NCBI GenBank assembly: GCA_964017195.1
Contig: OZ024895.1
Coordinates: 21,143,034-21,207,033, forward strand
Direction: 5' to 3'
Length of the DNA: 64,000 nucleotides
Source of the DNA: Siderastrea radians
Lineage: Eukaryota > Cnidaria > Anthozoa > Scleractinia > Rhizangiidae
A program made the translations under genes and the position numbers. Below, in pieces: positions 60,001 through 64,000 of the stretch. Numbering within the stretch: the stretch's first letter is position 1; each line of letters begins with the position of its first letter. Under the pieces are notes generated by a model. It searched no databases, was not told the DNA's origin, and was given only the letters and a program-made list of their open reading frames with translations.

Positions 60001-61780
60001 GACTGTGACTTCTAAGAGATACTGCAGGAGTCATTGTATTGTCACATATAGACCCCTCAGTAGTACTGAGCGAACATAAAGTGTATACAGAACCTGATAA
60101 CGAGTTGTCGAATTGCTTATGTGTTTATGGTGGAAGTGGCTACAGGCAAAGTAATGAATGACAGCAAAATATTTAGTAGAAAAAGACAAAAAATACATCA
60201 GCTTTTTTCAAAAGTGCTGTTCAAATGTTTTAATTGAATTCATGTTTGTGTGCGAATACAGCGCACAGTACAGATTGCTCAACGAAGCCGTTGTAATAAA
60301 CTGCCATGTTTGCATGACCTCAGCTTGATAGAATGACAACCTGAAAGCAAAAGAGAGCAGATTTTAATTATCTCAATCCACAGTACCGAAAAAAGATGGC
60401 GACTGGTACATTTACTCATAGTTCTTAGCGAACAAGAACACTCAAAATGCTCGTAAAAACGCAAAGAAAAGTTCTAAAACCTTCAAACTTAGCATACAGA
60501 ATGTTGCTACCACAGGGCCAAATTTATGCCAAAAATGTAGCTTTTTGTGTGCGTATTGGCTGTGTTAAGTTGGGAAGGTATTGTGGTATAAGAGAGAGCC
60601 ACGATCTTTTTCCGTACGCTGGATTGGCAATAGTAAGCCCAGGGGTTCTTGGAGGTCTTCACTTTCATGGTGAAACTAAAGAAATGTTTTGTTACAGATA
60701 TACTAGCCTAAGTGAGGAGCTCGCATCGACTAAGTCATCCCACAAAACAACCACAAGTTATAAAGAAAATCGTAGGGGTCTGACTTTGCATCGCTTAGAT
60801 GAAATCCGCATGTTACTGCTCCTGGGTCTCTGAGGATGTCGTTGAACATCGTTGAAAGCTGCTTGACTTCAGTGTAAAGGGGTGTTTACATGACACTGGT
60901 ATCATTGTCACTGTCGTACAAGTTCATCCTGGTTCGCTCTTGGTTCTGTGTATTTGGTTACGTGATTATAGCACTGTTTGTCATAACAGTGTGAGCCATA
61001 CTTGTGTCAGTTCCCCCAGTAGTGGTACAGGCTCAAAATTGTTATTCTGGTATAGAAATCCTGATACGAGTATCACGTAAACAGAGTATAAGAGTTTGGT
61101 TCATTCTGCATTAAGTTTAACCACGTTGCCATCCAGAATAAACCTCACATTGGAAAAATGCATTTTGTGATTGTTTTAGTCACTGAGTTTTGATGTCTTT
61201 ACATGACAATACGAAACACATCATGCTGACATTCCACACGCTAAAGGGCAGATGGTATAAATATCTGCTATATTTGAATGATTTCACCACGGTTTCATTG
61301 CGCGTAATTATGTTTGAGTGGGGTCAGAAATTGAATGGAGTCAAACACAGCTGTATATCTGTTTTTTGTGTTCAAGTACCAAAGCCAGGTTACCGTGATC
61401 ACTGCGTTCGATCCAGTTCAATTTACTGAAGAGTTACCCATCTAAGCTGGGATTATCATATCACTGCTCTTCTCCACGTACCTTTAGTGTAAGAAAAGGC
61501 CGGATCATTCATCACTGCCGAGATAAGATGCCAAAATAAAAATAACAAAGGATCAGTCAAAAGAAGAAATGCAGGGCAGAAAATTGGCACTTGCACGGTT
61601 TGCCAGTGGCGATGAAAAACTGAAGAAGCCCATGAAAACTATATCTCGCACTTGTCTACCACCAGAATGAAAATTCCATTATTTAAGAACTGGAATAACC
61701 ATCAATATGAAACATAAAGGTAATGATGGATCGGAAAAGCTCTCACTAGAAACAAAGATGCTCAACTGATGTACCAGTCA
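57081..61780. other. Long stretch without recognisable gene
   Basis: Short open frames (58,345-58,533; 59,122-59,385; 60,447-60,833; 61,190-61,429, all plus) have no motif I recognise. The strand shows the same GT-rich look as the Helentron up to about 60,200, so part may be the element's non-coding 3' region or older TE remains. A G-tract lies at 57,976-57,987. Confidence 0.4.
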
Positions 61781-61784
61781 CATG

Positions 61785-62750
61785 GAAGCTTCAACATCCA
61801 CCCCCCAGGTACCCCCCGGGCATTTGAACTTTGGAAGATTGCATGGTTCAAATTCCCTCCCCTCGGGGCAAAAAAAGAGGTTCCAATGCCCCACGAATTA
61901 GTTCTGAAATACTTCTCCTCAAAGACAAATTTCGTCGTCAATCAAACACTCTTCACAATTTTCAGAGAGAGATGCGCCGTGATGACACCTTGAGACTTCT
62001 TTTGAAGACGTTTTTCAAAGAGTTATTCACTAATAAAGGCGAAATTCTATCTTGTAATGCGCCGATCAATTCAAAACTTCAACATCCCCCCCCCGGGCAT
62101 ACCCCGGGCATTTGACTGTGCATCGTGCCCGGGGAGGGGGGAATTTGAACGTTGCGTTGGAAGGGTGGGGAATTTGAACCAGATTTATCTCTTGTTCTGA
62201 CGTAATAGGCCCGTGGATATTTTCGGTTTTTGCGGGTATGACGGATTTACAAGATATAATTTCGCCTTTGTTAGTGAATAACTCTTTGAAAAGGGTCTTT
62301 AAAAGAAGATTGAAGGTGTCATTACGGCATATCTCTCTCTGAAAGGCAATCAAGCACTTAAAAGTGCTTGATTGAAGACCAAATTTGTCTTTGAGGAGAG
62401 GCAGTTCAGTACTAATTGTTGGGGCATTTGAACGGCTTTCTTGCCCTGAGGGGAAAGAATTTGAACAAGCCAATCTTCAAAAGTTCAAATGCCCGGGGGT
62501 TGCCCGGGGGGGATGTTGAACTTTCGAATTGACCGGCGCATAAATCCGTCAAACCTTTCAAAAACCGAAAAACTCATAGGAGTATTACGCCTAAATAAGA
62601 GATATATCCAGTTCAAATTCCCGACTCTTCGAAGGCGACGTTCCAATTCCCCCCTTCCCAGGCACAATGCACAGTCAAATGCCCGGGGTCTGGCGGGGGG
62701 GAGGGGATGTTTAAGCTTCAATTTGACCGATACACAAGGGTATTTCACAA
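61785..62750. repeat. Cluster of related repeats with CCCCGGGCATTTGA-type edges, both orientations
   Basis: A unit at 61,785-62,110 (plus) recurs inverted at 62,100-62,510, and a shortened inverted unit lies at 62,485-62,750. Shared interior: CTTTTCAAAGAGTTATTCAC(T/A)AA-type block and GGCGAAATT(C/A)TA. Each edge carries GGGGGG/CCCCCC plus CCGGGCATTTGA. Open frames across it mirror one another and are not evidence of a gene. Confidence 0.75.
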
Positions 62751-63640
62751 CAACAGTGATGATGAGTTAATTTAAAAGGCGCCATTATGAAAAGTACGCG
62801 TACGTACTTACCTCATATTGTAAGCTGTTTCACTTGACACTTGACCCGAATTGCTGACGAATGGAGTAACAAATGAAGTCTTCTCCACTTTCCGAGAAAA
62901 TATTCAGAATTCTTAGGGGCAAATAGACCAGAGATATCGACCAAAACAAGTCATGTCTTAGTCGAACCCTTTTTCCGCCTTCTAGTTTGAGCTGTGTGAC
63001 CACGCCTGAAAACGGAACTGGTCTCCCTCAGGCCCCAGGCCGACGGTGGCCCTGGCCAAAGCGATCGCGGCTCTACCCAGGAGAATGAGGCCGTACGAGA
63101 TAGGAACCCTTGCAGACATGCGCAGAGCAACAGAGTAAATGTGCCAGGGCTTGATTGTCGCCTGTTCGAACGAAAACGGGTGCTATTCCGGGCAAATATC
63201 GGTTCTCAGGCGCACAACTAAAAATGGCGACCATTTTGTCACGACAGGTGATTGGACGAAGTTGTAAGGGAAAAAGTACGCGAATGCTCATTCTCAAACT
63301 CATTAATAATTCATGACGTTATAAGCCAACCAGAGCGCCCCATTCGGGCCAGGTGGATGAGTTTGAAACTCAATGAAACACCAGTTGAAAATCACTAGTG
63401 TTTCCTCACGTTTTCATCACTAGTGTTTCATCACGTTTTCATCACTAGTGATAAAATTGTTCTTAATCTGCATATTCATATATTACTCAAACACAGCTTA
63501 ACATGAATCATTAATTTTTAATAAACAATGACCAGGAAAAACATTTCAAATTACAAACTGACAAGCGGAAGTCATTTGAAATTAAAGTTTACAGTACATT
63601 TCTTAAAGTCACCAAAACAGACTGGCATAGTATCCATATC
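62751..63640. other. Gene-free stretch
   Basis: No gene recognised. 63,385-63,452 is a short minisatellite with a 25-bp unit (ATCACTAGTGTTTC(C/A)TCACG..). Confidence 0.5.
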
Positions 63641-63684
63641 CACATTCTGAGGACCTTTTTCTTCGTTCCGTGACACGGACTCAC

Positions 63685-63873
63685 TGCTGAACAAATTTGG
63701 ATAACCAGTAGTTGAGCGTCAATGCGTCCATCTCTGTTATGGGCTGAGTAAGCGGCTGAACTTTGTCCAATTCATACTCTTTAAAAACTCCACCAACTTC
63801 GAGTATTGGAGACTTGACACTTCGCACTCGTTGCCAATCCTCAAAAATGCCTACTGCCCACTTATTTTTATAT
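63685..63873 (-). CDS. Possible exon of a QRICH1/ZMYM-like (Crypton-derived) gene
   Basis: The minus strand reads KNKWAVGIFEDWQRVR, then MDALTLNYWLSKFVQ, a pattern I associate with the N-terminal part of the DUF3504/QRICH1-like domain (..W....F..W...R.. and ..LNYWLS.F(V/I)). It ends at donor CA|GTGAGT (63,684). A possible acceptor is CTTCTACCAG at 63,874-63,883. No ATG precedes it in frame before a stop, so it is not a first exon as read. The next exons toward lower coordinates were not found, so it may be an isolated fragment. Confidence 0.35.
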
Positions 63874-64000
63874 CTGGTAGAAGTAGTAAGGTGCGCTCGT
63901 ATGGGTGGTAATGCTGGCTTCTGATTGGTCGAGAGCAAATGAATGACGTCATGACCCGGAACCGGAAGTCATGTGTTTTTGGAAGGAGAAACCGCTGACC

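Noticed and set aside
61769..62770. Several overlapping open frames suggesting a small protein family
   Set aside because: They are the same repeat read in both orientations, begin and end in G/C runs, and show no codon-level conservation.

Overview
The window is animal nuclear DNA, most likely from an anthozoan cnidarian and probably a stony coral. It is AT-rich and crowded with small foldback and inverted-repeat elements, and its real coding is split into short exons with canonical GT/AG splice sites. The best gene has a domain order (HEPN_DZIP3, nucleoside phosphorylase, NACHT, LRR) that I associate with the expanded NLR repertoires of corals and anemones. The species call is inference; no ribosomal or mitochondrial marker is present.

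Region by region. 1-8,470: tail of one C2H2 zinc-finger gene at the left edge and a second, disrupted C2H2 array at 5,467-6,703 (both minus), followed by duplicated upstream DNA; a SINE sits in one duplicate and its empty site survives in the other. 8,580-12,760: a non-LTR reverse transcriptase remnant split by repeat A, which is itself split by element B, giving three nested layers. 14,871-27,072 (minus): a six-exon NLR gene encoding about 1,384 residues. Every intron is phase 1, and its largest intron carries a long inverted repeat. 27-30 kb: SINE and an orphan exon-like segment. 30,317-32,728: a complete foldback transposon with 7-bp tandem repeats in its arms, a 9-bp target duplication and two splice-competent exons as cargo. 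34.9-36.2 kb: reverse-transcriptase tail ending in an (ATT)n tract and split by a near-perfect 294-bp palindrome. 36.3-37.7 kb: second, inverted copy of element B. 38-49.5 kb: many short inverted-repeat elements and a few candidate orphan exons. 49.7-57.1 kb (plus): a decayed but almost full-length Helentron (2A-type peptide, zinc fingers, HUH Rep, Y2 segment, PIF1-like helicase, AP-type endonuclease). 57-64 kb: no recognised gene until a possible Crypton-derived (QRICH1/ZMYM-like) exon at the right edge; a cluster of related repeats lies at 61.8-62.75 kb.

The biologically strongest item is the NLR gene. Its phosphorylase domain belongs to the superfamily that includes the immune ATP nucleosidases described in bacterial defence proteins and in eukaryotic immune-like proteins (Rousset et al. 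2023). It is joined here to a HEPN domain, a NACHT switch and an LRR sensor. By eye, both potential effector domains have lost canonical residues, so this copy may signal without catalysis. All gene models are read by eye; none was confirmed by alignment or transcripts.
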